Positions 1-9,424 of a stretch of DNA of 64,000 nt are shown piece after piece; position 1 is the stretch's first letter, and each line of letters begins with the position of its first letter. The notes beneath the pieces are model-generated. The model did not search any database and was not told the origin of the DNA. It saw nothing but the letters and a program-made list of their open reading frames with translations. The stretch is from Sulfobacillus benefaciens. GTDB lineage: Bacteria; Bacillota; Sulfobacillia; Sulfobacillales; Sulfobacillaceae. The translations under genes were made by a program, and so were the position numbers. The stretch is taken from contig PXYW01000006.1 in the NCBI GenBank assembly GCA_003023695.1, positions 1 through 64,000 on the forward strand, written 5' to 3'.

Positions 1-2
1 AA

Positions 3-24
3 ACGGGCCGCAGACGGGCCGCAG
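3..24. repeat. Tandem 11-bp direct repeat
   Basis: Two exact adjacent copies of ACGGGCCGCAG lie at the extreme left edge of the window. They sit on the far side of the tRNA-Gln fragment, that is, on the presumed mobile-element side of the junction. With only two copies and no context to the left, no function can be given. Confidence 0.5.
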
Positions 25-147
25 AAACATCCAAAAACACCATGACGAGTCGTAACCGTTCATGACAGGATAATTTGGAGAATCGTATAACAACGCCATT
101 TTTCCGCAAATCAGAAGACGCTTTATGACGTAAAAACTCCCACTTTG

Positions 148-197
148 CGGGACTTTGGATCCCGCATGCGCAGGTTCGAGTCCTGCCTCCCCAGCCA
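148..197 (+). other. 3' half of tRNA-Gln(TTG), probable attachment-site remnant
   Basis: The anticodon arm CGGGA-CTTTGGA-TCCCG (148-164, anticodon TTG), the T-arm GCAGG-TTCGAGT-CCTGC (170-186), the 3' acceptor strand CTCCCCA and an encoded CCA end (197) are all present and fold correctly. The matching 5' acceptor strand (TGGGGAG) and any D-arm are missing from positions 1-147, so this is not a full tRNA. A copy running from the anticodon stem to CCA is what tyrosine-recombinase integration into a tRNA 3' end leaves at the distal attachment site. By that model the element lies to the left of 148 and the host chromosome resumes after 197. Recombination decay of an ordinary tRNA gene is the alternative. 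Confidence 0.8.
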
Positions 198-213
198 ATC
201 TTTTTTGAGACAA

Positions 214-236
214 CCGCAAGCGATTGCGGGTTTTTT
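214..236 (+). terminator. Rho-independent terminator after the tRNA-Gln fragment
   Basis: A 6-bp stem CCGCAA/TTGCGG with a GCGA tetraloop is followed by G and a run of six T. It lies 17 bases past the CCA end and is probably the native terminator of the tRNA gene. Confidence 0.75.
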
Positions 237-237
237 G

Positions 238-565
238 TTTTGCGCCCCCCACACGTGGTGTGCCTTATCTCTTCCTCTTTACACCAAACGAGACAAGCCA
301 TATCCCGGAGGGGTGCGATTTTCGATCGGGTCACGTGGGTTATCTCGAAGCCTTGCGCGAGTTGTTTATAGCCATTTCCTATCTGTCGTTTCACGGAAGG
401 GTAGGGTGCAATATCTTGAAAATCATTATGGTTATGCGGCATATGAAGCCCAGGAACAGCGTCCTTGCGTTTCGAGGCTATCTCTAAGGAAATTTTTGGT
501 CTCCGACGCTTTGAGAGGCAGGAATTGACCAAGTGCCTGGCGAACGGATTGACGGAGGAAATTAG
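238..565. other. Intergenic stretch, no gene recognised
   Basis: Open frames here (for example 145-528) begin inside the tRNA fragment and show no family resemblance or sensible ribosome binding site. No RNA element was recognised. Confidence 0.4.
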
Positions 566-637
566 ATGAGGGGAGTCACCATGGATCCGGAACTCACGGC
601 CTGTCAGGCTTCCGTGGCTGTCGATGAATTTTTATAG
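566..637 (+). CDS. 23-codon upstream ORF overlapping the acetyltransferase start
   Basis: An ATG at 566 lies five bases after a strong GGAGGAA site. It opens a 23-codon frame (begins MRGVTMDPEL, ends VAVDEFL) that stops at 637, 14 bases inside the start region of the acetyltransferase at 624. A second in-frame ATG at 581 has its own GGGGAG site. The downstream gene has no ribosome site of its own, so this could be a translational-coupling leader. It could instead be the true N-terminus of the acetyltransferase separated by a frameshift. Function is unknown. Confidence 0.35.
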   Translation: MRGVTMDPELTACQASVAVDEFL

Positions 638-1556
638 CGATCACATGAAAATGGCAGATGCCATAAAAATAAGTGGTTGGACCTATCCGCCCCCATACAA
701 TTTTTATGATATGGGGAAGACCGAAACATCGGTTGCGGAACTGTTATTTGACGGCTATCGGGCCGTGAGATGCGACAACGATCCTCTGGTGGGATTCTAT
801 TGTTTGGGTCAATCGGCCCAAGTTCCTGCGGGGCACCGATTTTCAGCCTATGATTCTGAAGGTCCGGTGATCGATATAGGGATAGGCATGCGCCCTGACC
901 TGACAGGGAAAGGACTTGGGGCGGAATTTTTAGATTTTGTGATGCGTGAAATACGGAGAAATTACCCAACTACCGCATTAAGGTTGACTGTTGCCTCATT
1001 TAACCAAAGAGCCGAGAAGCTGTATCGGAGGTTTGGGTTTCGTCCTCTGCATCAATTTGAAGCCAACGGCATTTGTTTTCGGGTCGAGTACTTCGAGGGT
1101 CGGTATCTAGGATACCTAAGACGGGCGACTTTTGATGATGAAAGGTATTTGGCTGACTGGCTTCGAGACCCTAAAGACTGCCATTGGGCTACAGGAACTC
1201 CCAATTTTTCTCATGAAGCTTATTTATCGTGGTGGCATGCCGCGGATCAGCACGGATGGATGCTGGATTCAACGATGGGACCTTTAGGATACGGAGAAAT
1301 ATGGGTCGATCCTCTGGAAGGTGATGTTGAACTGGCCCATTTGGTAGTAAACGCTGCACGACGTGGACAGGGAATCGGCCGACGATTAGTCGAAGCCCTA
1401 TATGATCAGGCCAACGATTATGGTTATCCTGTGACATACATGAGGGTACACCCTGACAATCAGGGTGCCCTCCATTGTTACCAATCCGTTGGATTTCAAG
1501 TTGTGAGAGAGACCCCTGGGGACTGGCCAGATCATTATGTATGGCTTAGGCGGTGA
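624..1556 (+). CDS. Tandem-domain GNAT N-acetyltransferase
   Basis: A 310-aa protein with two GCN5-type acetyltransferase domains. Domain 1 (about residues 10-140) carries the acetyl-CoA loop RPDLTGKGLG at 90-99 and the C-terminal FNQRAEKLYRRFGF signature. Domain 2 (about 165-310) carries RRGQGIGRR at 246-254 and DNQGALHCYQSVGF. Such proteins transfer acetyl from acetyl-CoA to a small-molecule or protein amine; the substrate cannot be read from sequence. The first ATG at 624 lacks a ribosome site, and an upstream 23-codon frame overlaps it, so initiation is either coupled or the N-terminus is misframed. It stands alone and converges on the menaquinone operon. Cytoplasmic, with no signal peptide. 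Confidence 0.85.
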   Translation: MNFYSDHMKMADAIKISGWTYPPPYNFYDMGKTETSVAELLFDGYRAVRCDNDPLVGFYCLGQSAQVPAGHRFSAYDSEGPVIDIGIGMRPDLTGKGLGAEFLDFVMREIRRNYPTTALRLTVASFNQRAEKLYRRFGFRPLHQFEANGICFRVEYFEGRYLGYLRRATFDDERYLADWLRDPKDCHWATGTPNFSHEAYLSWWHAADQHGWMLDSTMGPLGYGEIWVDPLEGDVELAHLVVNAARRGQGIGRRLVEALYDQANDYGYPVTYMRVHPDNQGALHCYQSVGFQVVRETPGDWPDHYVWLRR

Positions 1557-1627
1557 CTTCCGGGATAACAAAACATATGCCCAGGTCACGCACATAGTGG
1601 AGCACTGTTAGATAAGCATGACATGGG

Positions 1628-2005
1628 CTAGCGGACTGTAGCCTTTCTTTTGCTCCGCGCAATGCCCATTTCAGCCATTCCCATGGCAATTAACATCAAA
1701 ACCAAATGCAAGATGCCCCAAAGGTTGCCGGAAATCCGCATGAATAGAGCAATCACGGCACCAACTAGTACTACAAAACCTGCGACCCATAAGGGTCCGC
1801 CAGCACCGGAGGCGACTTTGCCAGCTTGAACGGCTAGGGTCCACATGGAGCCTAAGACCAGGAGGCCGGCAATAATGTGGGCGTCAACTAATACTGGCGT
1901 TTCGGCCCAAATCTTAAAAAGGTCGCCTAAACCCAGAAGTAAAGCCAGCAAGAAGGCAGTTCGCAGCAACATCGTAGTGAATTTCATTGATTGGACGGGT
2001 TTCAT
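1628..2005 (-). CDS. Small four-helix membrane protein, last gene of the men operon
   Basis: A 125-aa protein with about four hydrophobic segments: LLRTAFLLALLLGLGDLF, an AHIIAGLLVLGSMWTLAV helix, PLWVAGFVVLVGAVIALF and GILHLVLMLIAMGMAE. It has a basic C-terminal tail (RSKRKATVR). It begins 25 bases after menA ends, with an AAGGGATGA site about ten bases before the ATG, so it is very likely cotranscribed with menA. I do not recognise a named family. The conserved position beside menA hints at a quinone- or haem-related membrane role, but that is inference. Bordered downstream by the convergent acetyltransferase gene with no clear terminator. Confidence 0.75.
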   Translation of the reverse strand: MKPVQSMKFTTMLLRTAFLLALLLGLGDLFKIWAETPVLVDAHIIAGLLVLGSMWTLAVQAGKVASGAGGPLWVAGFVVLVGAVIALFMRISGNLWGILHLVLMLIAMGMAEMGIARSKRKATVR

Positions 2006-2029
2006 GTCGCGGTCATCCCTTTCTTTATA

Positions 2030-2911
2030 TTAATGCCCGATTCGACTCCACAAAATTCCAACGGTAATAAGAACGCCAAAAATAAGGTGGAGTCTTCCTA
2101 TAATGGGAACGGCCTTTCTTAGGGCATGGGGGGCTTGTAGTTGGCGAACCGTTAAAATGGCCAGCGGCAGGGCGATCCATATCACTAGCATTGCTAGGGG
2201 CAGGGCTTTCAGAATTACGGCACCAGTAATCCAAAGCAAAATTATCAAGACCATGGATTCCAAGACCTTAAAACCGCCGTCAATGCCGAGCACAATGGGA
2301 ATGGTTCGCCTTCCGTGTTGCGCGTCCTTGACGCGATCCCTAAGATTATTGGCTAACAAAATCGTGGCAACCGATATACCTACTGGCCAGGAGATAATCC
2401 ATGCGGTCGTTGTCATTTCTCCTGCCGCTGCATAGGTCGTGCCAAGCACCTCTAAAGGCCCCATGATTGTGAGTACCATTAATTCACCAAATGGCGTAGC
2501 GGAGATCGGGTAAGGACCGCCGGTATATAGAAACCCCCCTAAAATGGCTAAAAGTCCTATAATGAGCAAAATGTATCCGCGAAACCATACCAGTATCAAC
2601 CCTAGAATCAGGGCGATGCCATACAATAACAACGCACTGCGGAGTACGGCTTGTGGCGTTACTTCACCCGATACGATAATCCCTCCAATGCCAAGGGACT
2701 CAATCGTGTCTTCGCCTCGGCGCCAGTCAAAATATTCATTGAGCATGTTGGCGGCAATTTGCATGATAAATGCTATAGCCATCATATCTAGCCAACACCA
2801 CCAAACAAAATGGCCGGTGGTCCAGGCGATCGCTCCTCCTGCAAACAAGGGAACGACCGTTGCGGTTAAGGTTGGTGGTCGAGCCACGCGCATAAATTGC
2901 TGAACAGTCAC
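2030..2911 (-). CDS. menA: 1,4-dihydroxy-2-naphthoate polyprenyltransferase MenA
   Basis: MenA attaches the polyprenyl tail to 1,4-dihydroxy-2-naphthoate in the membrane, giving demethylmenaquinone. The 293-aa product has the UbiA-family layout of eight to nine hydrophobic helices. Both Asp-rich prenyl-diphosphate/Mg2+ motifs are visible: NEYFDWRRGED at 58-68 and NNLRDRVKDAQHGRRT at 188-203. The start is a GTG eight bases after AGAGGA. It follows menE by about 20 bases in the minus-strand operon menF-D-H-B-E-A. The menG methyltransferase needed for the last step is not in the window. Confidence 0.95.
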   Translation of the reverse strand: MTVQQFMRVARPPTLTATVVPLFAGGAIAWTTGHFVWWCWLDMMAIAFIMQIAANMLNEYFDWRRGEDTIESLGIGGIIVSGEVTPQAVLRSALLLYGIALILGLILVWFRGYILLIIGLLAILGGFLYTGGPYPISATPFGELMVLTIMGPLEVLGTTYAAAGEMTTTAWIISWPVGISVATILLANNLRDRVKDAQHGRRTIPIVLGIDGGFKVLESMVLIILLWITGAVILKALPLAMLVIWIALPLAILTVRQLQAPHALRKAVPIIGRLHLIFGVLITVGILWSRIGH

Positions 2912-2932
2912 TCTTGGAGTCCTCTTTCTTTA

Positions 2933-4447
2933 TTAAGGCAAGGAGAGCACATCGCCGCTTTGTATCGTATGCCGCACTACGTGCCGTTGCACCTTGCCAC
3001 TTGGTGTACGGGGTAAAACAGCCATCTTAAAGTAGACTGTAGGAATTTTATATCCTGCGAGCCTGTTCCGCAAGAAAGAGCGAAGTTCTTGCGATGTGAT
3101 GTCAGTCTGTGTCACAATGGCGGCGACAACTTGTTGTCCCCATTCCTCATCGGGAATTCCCACAACGCCGGCCTCTATTACCCCCGGGTGAGACATCAAC
3201 ACATGCTCCACTTCAGTAGGAGAAATATTTTCACCGCCGCGAATAATGATGTCGGTAAGACGGTCCTTGACGGTAAGCCAGCCATTTTGATCGACTACGC
3301 CAACATCTCTGGTATGGAGCCAACGTTGACCATTTTGCTCTGACAGCGACTCAGCCGTAGTTTCGGGAAGATGCCAATATCCTGCAAAAACCGAGGGGCC
3401 CGATATCCAAATTTCGCCTAATTCTCCCCGGGGCACTTCATGCCCCTGGGCATCTACAATGCGAATCGTAGTGGGGGAAATAGGGCAGCCTGAACTGCCT
3501 TTGGGTTCGTCTTGCCAGGGAATGAGGCCGGTCACGACTTGGGAGCATGTCTCCGTTAGGCCATAAGTAGTAACTACAGGGAGCCCAGATTTTCTGGCCC
3601 GCTGAACTAAATCCTGTGAGGCGGCAGCACCTCCCAGCAATATCATGCGTAGGTGTTGAGCATTTTCTTGGGCAAGACCATGGTCCAAAAGTCGCCATAG
3701 CATGGTAGGTACCAGGGAAGCCAGGGTTACCTGTTCCAATTGCAAGGCTTTTAAGGCGGTTTCGACATGAAATGGCGTCCGCATGACAATAGCACTGCCA
3801 TGAATAACGCTACGAAAGACGATAGATAATCCAGATACGTGAAACAGCGGCATGGCAAACAACCAACGATCTGCGGGTTGGGTCCCCATATGAATACCGC
3901 TAAATACGGCGCTCCAATAAAAGTTGCCGACGCGTAAAAGCGCTCCTTTAGGACGATTGGTAGTCCCCGAGGTATAAACCAAGGCAAGAATCCTATGTAA
4001 ATCCACCTCGGGGACTGACACCAAATCTTGCGGCTCCTCGGGAAGATTAGTTATCGCCATACGTTGGGACATACTGCCAATCGATGACAAGTCCACAGTT
4101 AAGCCAGACGAATCATACACGAGCAGCGCTGGCTGGGCGTCTAGCCAGCGCCATTGGAGTTCGGGTACGGTCAATTTTGGATCCAGAGGAACCAAAATGG
4201 CTTTCAGTCGCATTATCGCGTGAATTAAGGCGATAGCCCTTGCGCTCGGGAATCCAATCCAGGCAATACGGTCTCCCGGACCTATCCCCGCGGCCGATAG
4301 CTTGCGTATCAACTGACCGCTGGCAATGTCCAACTGTAAAAATGTCCAGCGAGTGGTGCCGTCGTCAATGGCGAGGGCATGAGGCCTGGAAAGAGCCTGT
4401 GTCCTCAGCCAGTCTGGTGTTTTCTCAATCGCTGACGATGTGTTCAT
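2933..4447 (-). CDS. menE: o-Succinylbenzoate-CoA ligase MenE
   Basis: A 504-aa member of the ANL adenylating superfamily that activates o-succinylbenzoate to its CoA thioester using ATP. The P-loop-like motif [14 protein letters not shown] is at 158-170, the adenylate-binding [11 protein letters not shown] motif is mid-protein, [13 protein letters not shown] and the WLHTRDVG hinge follow, and the catalytic lysine motif TPSGKVQRH is near the C-terminus. Its ATG overlaps the menB stop in an ATGA arrangement, so translation is coupled. Its position between menB and menA supports this substrate over other acids accepted by ANL enzymes. Confidence 0.94.
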   Translation of the reverse strand: MNTSSAIEKTPDWLRTQALSRPHALAIDDGTTRWTFLQLDIASGQLIRKLSAAGIGPGDRIAWIGFPSARAIALIHAIMRLKAILVPLDPKLTVPELQWRWLDAQPALLVYDSSGLTVDLSSIGSMSQRMAITNLPEEPQDLVSVPEVDLHRILALVYTSGTTNRPKGALLRVGNFYWSAVFSGIHMGTQPADRWLFAMPLFHVSGLSIVFRSVIHGSAIVMRTPFHVETALKALQLEQVTLASLVPTMLWRLLDHGLAQENAQHLRMILLGGAAASQDLVQRARKSGLPVVTTYGLTETCSQVVTGLIPWQDEPKGSSGCPISPTTIRIVDAQGHEVPRGELGEIWISGPSVFAGYWHLPETTAESLSEQNGQRWLHTRDVGVVDQNGWLTVKDRLTDIIIRGGENISPTEVEHVLMSHPGVIEAGVVGIPDEEWGQQVVAAIVTQTDITSQELRSFLRNRLAGYKIPTVYFKMAVLPRTPSGKVQRHVVRHTIQSGDVLSLP

Positions 4448-5271
4448 GGGAGTCTGGGAAATTTTGCGAAATTTGGCGCCCGCTTTTCCAAATAGGCATT
4501 TTTCCCTTCTTTGGCTTCTTCGGTCATGTAGTAGAGCATCGTCGCATTGCCCGCGAGCTCTTGGAGCCCTGCTAAGCCGTCGGTGTCGGCATTAAATGCC
4601 GACTTAAGAAACCGTAAGGCAATGGGGCTCTTTTCCAATATTTCTTGGGCCCATTGCACTGCCGTGGCCTCTAAGTTCTCCAATGGCACCACCGTATTCA
4701 CCAAGCCCATGTCCAGCGCTTCTTGTGCATTGTATTGCCGACACAGATACCAGATTTCGCGAGCTTTTTTATGGCCCACGATTCTAGCTAATAGCGTGGA
4801 TCCATATCCTGCATCAAAACTTCCCACTTTGGGGCCGGTTTGGCCAAAAATCGCGTTGTCGGCGGCAATGGTCAGATCGCAGACGATGTGCAATACATGG
4901 CCTCCGCCAATGGCGTACCCAGCGACCATAGCGATAACAGGTTTTGGCAGGGCGCGGATTTGCTTTTGCAAGTCCAAGACATTAAGGCGTGGGATGCCAT
5001 TAGGATCCAGATATCCTCCGTCGCCGCGAATTCGCTGATCGCCGCCGGAACAAAACGCCTTATCACCCATTCCGGTAAATATTGCGACGCCGATGGCGGG
5101 GTTATCTCGTACCCAGTTAAAAGCGTCGGACAACTCAAAAAGGGTCTGAGGGCGAAATGCATTGCGGACTTCAGGCCGATTAATAGTTATCTTTGCAATA
5201 CCCTGGTATTGCTCTAAGATAACATCGGTGTAGTTCTTCACCAAGTTCCACGAAATATGAGACTGTGTCAT
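4444..5271 (-). CDS. menB: 1,4-Dihydroxy-2-naphthoyl-CoA synthase MenB
   Basis: A 275-aa crotonase-fold enzyme that ring-closes o-succinylbenzoyl-CoA to 1,4-dihydroxy-2-naphthoyl-CoA. The oxyanion-hole segments NRPEVRNAF (31-39), CSGGDQ (74-79) and GYAIGGGH (118-125) are present, as is the MenB signature [15 protein letters not shown] (144-158). The glycine in QTG at this site, rather than aspartate, is the pattern I associate with bicarbonate-dependent (type I) MenB enzymes. The C-terminal [13 protein letters not shown] tail is also typical. It starts at ATG 5271 behind AAGGAA and overlaps menE. Confidence 0.95.
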   Translation of the reverse strand: MTQSHISWNLVKNYTDVILEQYQGIAKITINRPEVRNAFRPQTLFELSDAFNWVRDNPAIGVAIFTGMGDKAFCSGGDQRIRGDGGYLDPNGIPRLNVLDLQKQIRALPKPVIAMVAGYAIGGGHVLHIVCDLTIAADNAIFGQTGPKVGSFDAGYGSTLLARIVGHKKAREIWYLCRQYNAQEALDMGLVNTVVPLENLEATAVQWAQEILEKSPIALRFLKSAFNADTDGLAGLQELAGNATMLYYMTEEAKEGKNAYLEKRAPNFAKFPRLP

Positions 5272-5276
5272 GAGAG

Positions 5277-6128
5277 TTAGTTCCTTTCGTCGATAAGATA
5301 TCGTTGTATAAACGGGTCCACAGCGGTGCGAAATGCCGGAGGTTGCTCGAGGTGCACATTATGGCCGGCAGAGCCTATTGAAACGGCTTGCGCATAGGGC
5401 CACTGTCTTTGCATGGCGGCGCTAATTGCGCAAAATTTTTCGTCAAGTGCCCCCGTTATTAAGAGGACAGGTACCCTGATGGTCTCTAGTTTATCCCATA
5501 GTGACTGTTGGGTCCCCGTTCCGGCCGCCCTTAGGCTTTGGGCTAATCCGCGAGGATCTTGCCTGAAACGTCTTTGCCTCACTTGTTCTCGGACTGACGG
5601 TGGCAAACGGCTTTGACTGGAAAACAGGGGAAGTGCACCCCAGTATGAAACAAACCATTCAATTCCCCGTTCTTGGATCTGGTCAGCCAATTGGTTGTCT
5701 TGCATCCGGCGTGACTCTCGTTCTTGGGGATCATGGATCCCCGGTGAGGTACTTTCCAATACCATACAGGAGAGGGTGCTTCCTGCAACAAGACTCAAAT
5801 GAAGCGCCACACGGCCGCCGAACGAGTACCCTAAAACCCCATATTGCTGGATATTCAACCCTGACATTAAGGCCTGTAGCGCCGATGCGGTTTCGACTAG
5901 CGACATATCCCGAGGGGTGGGTAACCATGGACTTAGACCGTGGCCGGGAAGATCCGGTGTGATGACAAAGTACCGGGTAGCCCATAGTCTTGCGTAAAAC
6001 TCCCAGTCGTAAGCGGTTCCGAAAAAACCATGCAAAAGCAGAAGAGCTGGATTGTCTGGAAGACCCCATGCATAATAGGCTAAAACCAAATTCCGGACTG
6101 TAATATATTTAGCACTAGAAGTGGCCAT
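5277..6128 (-). CDS. menH: MenH-like alpha/beta hydrolase (SHCHC synthase)
   Basis: A 283-aa alpha/beta hydrolase. From ATG 6128 the oxyanion segment [12 protein letters not shown] is at 31-42, the nucleophile elbow GYSFGG at 100-105 (Ser102), with a late Asp in TGALDEKF and His in [12 protein letters not shown]. MenH removes pyruvate from SEPHCHC to give SHCHC in menaquinone synthesis. A longer frame runs to 6200, but ATG 6128 overlaps menD by 14 bases and aligns better with the family N-terminus. It sits between menD and menB, as in many Firmicutes. No menC (o-succinylbenzoate synthase) is in the window, so that step is encoded elsewhere. Confidence 0.88.
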   Translation of the reverse strand: MATSSAKYITVRNLVLAYYAWGLPDNPALLLLHGFFGTAYDWEFYARLWATRYFVITPDLPGHGLSPWLPTPRDMSLVETASALQALMSGLNIQQYGVLGYSFGGRVALHLSLVAGSTLSCMVLESTSPGIHDPQERESRRMQDNQLADQIQERGIEWFVSYWGALPLFSSQSRLPPSVREQVRQRRFRQDPRGLAQSLRAAGTGTQQSLWDKLETIRVPVLLITGALDEKFCAISAAMQRQWPYAQAVSIGSAGHNVHLEQPPAFRTAVDPFIQRYLIDERN

Positions 6129-7881
6129 GTGACAGGACCTCCCCGATACGTTGCGCGGTATCCAAATGCCAACGTCGATTCTCTTCACGAGAAGGAACAA
6201 TCCATTCCAAAATTCTTAGTCCTCGCAACTGCTGCAAATCTTCCAGATATTGTTTTAAGTCTGACGCACTAGTAGCTCGGCGGAATTCTGCACGGTAAAG
6301 AGAAGCTGCATGGGATAAATCGAGATCCAGCGGTGTGCCAAAATAGGCCTCGAACACGTCGGGCGCTAATTGTTCGTGTTGTGGCAGAAAGGAGAATATG
6401 CCACCACCGTGGTTGTTAATCACAATAATTAGGGCACTTAATCCGAATTTTAGTGCTGCAAGTAACCCGTTCATGTCGTGATAAAAGGCCAAATCACCAA
6501 TGATCAGGAGAACATCACCAAAGTGGGATGATAATCCGAGGGCGGTTGAGGTTACCCCATCAATGCCGTTGGCCCCCCGATTGGCGAAAAATCGGAGATG
6601 GGGAGATCCTGTCGGAAGATACGTGTCTAAGTCCCGTACTGGCATGCTGTTGCTTACCATAACTGGCAAGGGACGAGGTTGATGTGTGGAAAGCCATTGG
6701 TCCAAGTTGCCAAAAAGTTGGGGCTCAGCGTTCGGTGGCTGTTGAGTCAATACCTCGGGCAGTGCTGCCGTCACTTGCTGATGCGCCTCCCGCCATTGGG
6801 AGATCCACTGGGGATCGCCGTGGTACCTAGCTGGCGGATCTAATAGGGCTCTGAGTGACTCAGAAATATCGCCACCGAGCAGAACGAGGTCCTGACTGTT
6901 GGGATCCAATCCCTGGGGTGCAGGCTCTAAAAGCAGGCCCGGTAACCCATGTATTAATTGATTCAACGATTTAGAAGTGGGGATGGCGCCTATCCTGATT
7001 ACCACTTCCGGAGCAGGCGCCGGATGGTGTTTCAGCAGGAGGTCATAGGAACCAATAACGCCAGGGATATGCCGCATGTTGGCAAGAATATCTGCAAAGA
7101 CTGGCCAGCCCCAACGATTGGCCCACGACAACACAAGGTCCGCTGGTATTTCTTCAGTTTCCTGGCCTACCACCACGATTCCTCGTGAAAACTGGCCTAA
7201 AAACTCCTTGGCATCCGCCAAAGACCGTTGGGGGACCGTTAAGATGGGATGCGTAATGGGCGATGGCTGAACGGAAATCCCGCTATGAGACCATTTGGGC
7301 AATAGAGGTTCGCGAAAGGGAAAATTGAGGTGAACCGGCCCGGGCCGTGTGTCTCCCGCACATTGTAAAGCCCTAGCAACTTGAGAACGCACGTATCTTA
7401 TCACTTCTATCGTGGCTTCGGGGCTTGGCAGATCCTTAAAGAACTTGACATGGGATCCGTAGAGTTCAACCTGGTCGATCGTTTGACTGGCCCCAACCCC
7501 TCTAAGTTCGCGAGGGCGGTCAGCCGTAAGTACAATTAATGGGACGTGGCTCAATGAAGCCTCCACCACAGCGGGCAACAAATTTGCGGCGGCGGTTCCC
7601 GATGTTACCACGACGGCGACTGGCTGTTTCAATGCTTTGGCTAAACCTAAGGCGAAGAATCCGGCCGACCTTTCATCGACAAGAACATGGACCTTGATTC
7701 CGGCATGGTGGTGTAGGGCAAGAGTTAGGGGCGTGGATCGCGAACCTGGGCAGACGACTGCTTGAGCAACTCCTCCGGCTGCTAACTGCATCACCACAGT
7801 GTTCAAGTACCATGCCAGAGGATCAATATTTACAGTAGCTCCCCAACGTTCATCGCTTCCAACATCGACCGAAGTTTCCAT
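6115..7881 (-). CDS. menD: SEPHCHC synthase MenD
   Basis: A 588-aa thiamine-diphosphate enzyme that adds 2-oxoglutarate (as succinic semialdehyde) to isochorismate. The N-terminal PYR domain shows VCPGSRSTPLTLALHHH and DERSAGFFALGLAKA; the C-terminal ThDP/Mg2+ motif is GDLAFYHDMNGLL with the paired INNHGGG. The frame is open to 8040, but METSVDVG at 7881 has a perfect GGAGGAG six bases upstream and gives the usual family length. The start lies 52 bases inside menF, so the two are translationally linked. Confidence 0.94.
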   Translation of the reverse strand: METSVDVGSDERWGATVNIDPLAWYLNTVVMQLAAGGVAQAVVCPGSRSTPLTLALHHHAGIKVHVLVDERSAGFFALGLAKALKQPVAVVVTSGTAAANLLPAVVEASLSHVPLIVLTADRPRELRGVGASQTIDQVELYGSHVKFFKDLPSPEATIEVIRYVRSQVARALQCAGDTRPGPVHLNFPFREPLLPKWSHSGISVQPSPITHPILTVPQRSLADAKEFLGQFSRGIVVVGQETEEIPADLVLSWANRWGWPVFADILANMRHIPGVIGSYDLLLKHHPAPAPEVVIRIGAIPTSKSLNQLIHGLPGLLLEPAPQGLDPNSQDLVLLGGDISESLRALLDPPARYHGDPQWISQWREAHQQVTAALPEVLTQQPPNAEPQLFGNLDQWLSTHQPRPLPVMVSNSMPVRDLDTYLPTGSPHLRFFANRGANGIDGVTSTALGLSSHFGDVLLIIGDLAFYHDMNGLLAALKFGLSALIIVINNHGGGIFSFLPQHEQLAPDVFEAYFGTPLDLDLSHAASLYRAEFRRATSASDLKQYLEDLQQLRGLRILEWIVPSREENRRWHLDTAQRIGEVLSHGHF

Positions 7882-9209
7882 TGTGACTCCTCCCATTCCT
7901 CGTCCGGATTTGACTGGGCCATGATACCGCAGCCGCCAAATAGTGTGGCTTGTTGGCCTTCGATTAAAGCAGAGCGCAACGCCACCAGTAACTGCCCTTG
8001 GCCCTTTAAGGACACATGGCCAATAATGCCCGAGTACCATCCGCGATCGAAAGGTTCATGCTGCATAATCCAGTGGATAGCAGCGGACGGAGGCAACCCT
8101 CCAACTGCCGGAGTAGGCTGAAGGGCTTCTGCTACCGACCAAAACGACGAACCCGAAGGTAATGTGGCCGTAATGGGGGTGAATAGATGCTGCACTGTGG
8201 GCAGTTGCTTTATTCGTGGCTCCTTCGAATATTTGACTGTGCATCCTAATTTTTGCAAAATGCTTAAGATATGGCGTTTGACGGCTTCGTGTTCTTCTCG
8301 GTTCTTGGCATGGCGTAATAATGCTTGGGCATTTAAGGAATCCTCGGCAGCCGTCTTGCCCCGGGGGGCAGATCCTGCCAGTGCCATGGTGGACACAAAT
8401 GGCTCATGGGTTTCCAGTAGGATTTCTGGTGTGGCACCCAAAAAAGTCCGCGATTGCAGGCGCAAGGCAAATATTTTGGAAGATGGATTTCTCTGGCTTA
8501 ATTGATGAAGTATGGGACTGGTTTTCACATTGGCAGAAAAGTTGGCAGTTACGGCTCGAGCTACTACCACTTTACTTAACTGCTGGGCTTTGATGGCACT
8601 GACAGCGTCTGCAATAAGGTGGTTCCATTGATCGCGATTTGGTGTACTCAAGTGGTGAATCAGTCGAGGCAAAGTATCAGGGTCTGGGTGCGGTGCCGAA
8701 ATCCTATCAAGCAATTCTTGGTAATAATTGATCACCGGATTTAGAGGTAAGTTCCCATCGATTTCGGCTACCAATCGTGCCAGAATGCCATTAGACACTG
8801 GTTGCATCATGATAGCCGGCAATGTCCAAGCCATACGGGGAAATGCACCCCAGGGTTTGGTGTGCCCCATGTCGTCAACAGAAAAGGCGACTCCTCCACC
8901 GACCTGCAAGTCTGGTGGCAGCGTGTTTTCGGATATTAAGCGCTCCCAGTCTACCTTCCAGTCGGCCCAGGCCTGAGGACCGTGGTAAGTCCAACGACGC
9001 GCCACTCCTACCCCGACTGACTGAGTATTTTGGTCGGAAAATACCCAGATATCCTCAAATTCATCCACAAGTGACAAAATATCAATCCATGGCAGGTCCA
9101 AATCCGTTGTCACCCACGTGGATGTGCCCTGGCGTCGTGCCTTGCGCCATGCCTCATAAAAATGATCGGCAATTTTGGTTCGATAAAATCCCACTGAATG
9201 CGTGTTCAT
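7830..9209 (-). CDS. menF: Isochorismate synthase MenF
   Basis: A chorismate-binding enzyme that converts chorismate to isochorismate, the first committed step to menaquinone. The C-terminal domain has LSKVVVARAV (catalytic Lys region), FLGATPEILLE, LAGSAPRGK and PTPAVGGLPPSAA followed by EPFDRGWYSG, all standard for MenF/EntC. The frame can be read from a TTG at 9263, but the ATG at 9209 (MNTHSVGFYR), with AAAGGAA about 15 bases upstream, is preferred; length is then 459 aa. First gene of the seven-gene minus-strand operon. No convincing promoter was found upstream, where a decayed insertion sequence now lies. Confidence 0.92.
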   Translation of the reverse strand: MNTHSVGFYRTKIADHFYEAWRKARRQGTSTWVTTDLDLPWIDILSLVDEFEDIWVFSDQNTQSVGVGVARRWTYHGPQAWADWKVDWERLISENTLPPDLQVGGGVAFSVDDMGHTKPWGAFPRMAWTLPAIMMQPVSNGILARLVAEIDGNLPLNPVINYYQELLDRISAPHPDPDTLPRLIHHLSTPNRDQWNHLIADAVSAIKAQQLSKVVVARAVTANFSANVKTSPILHQLSQRNPSSKIFALRLQSRTFLGATPEILLETHEPFVSTMALAGSAPRGKTAAEDSLNAQALLRHAKNREEHEAVKRHILSILQKLGCTVKYSKEPRIKQLPTVQHLFTPITATLPSGSSFWSVAEALQPTPAVGGLPPSAAIHWIMQHEPFDRGWYSGIIGHVSLKGQGQLLVALRSALIEGQQATLFGGCGIMAQSNPDEEWEESQWKLRSMLEAMNVGELL

Positions 9210-9424
9210 ATTGTTATGATAAGATTCCTTTGCGAAGAAATCAATGGTGTGCCACGGGTTCAACCCCTAGTCATGCCCTAAAGTTGCATCTTCACTCATC
9301 TATCGAACTCCGCCCACTTTAGGTGGGTGGTGAATGGGCGGCGGGTAAGCCCGGTCGTTTTGTAGCAATTTGCCAAAATTTGCTGTAAAATATAATTAGT
9401 ATCCTCAACGAATGCCTTGGTGTT

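Noticed and set aside
148-197. Complete tRNA-Gln gene
   Set aside because: No 5' acceptor strand or D-arm lies upstream, and the pairing partner TGGGGAG is not found in positions 1-147.
145-528. 127-codon plus-strand ORF at the left edge
   Set aside because: It starts within the tRNA-Gln fragment and runs through its terminator, with no family resemblance or suitable ribosome site.
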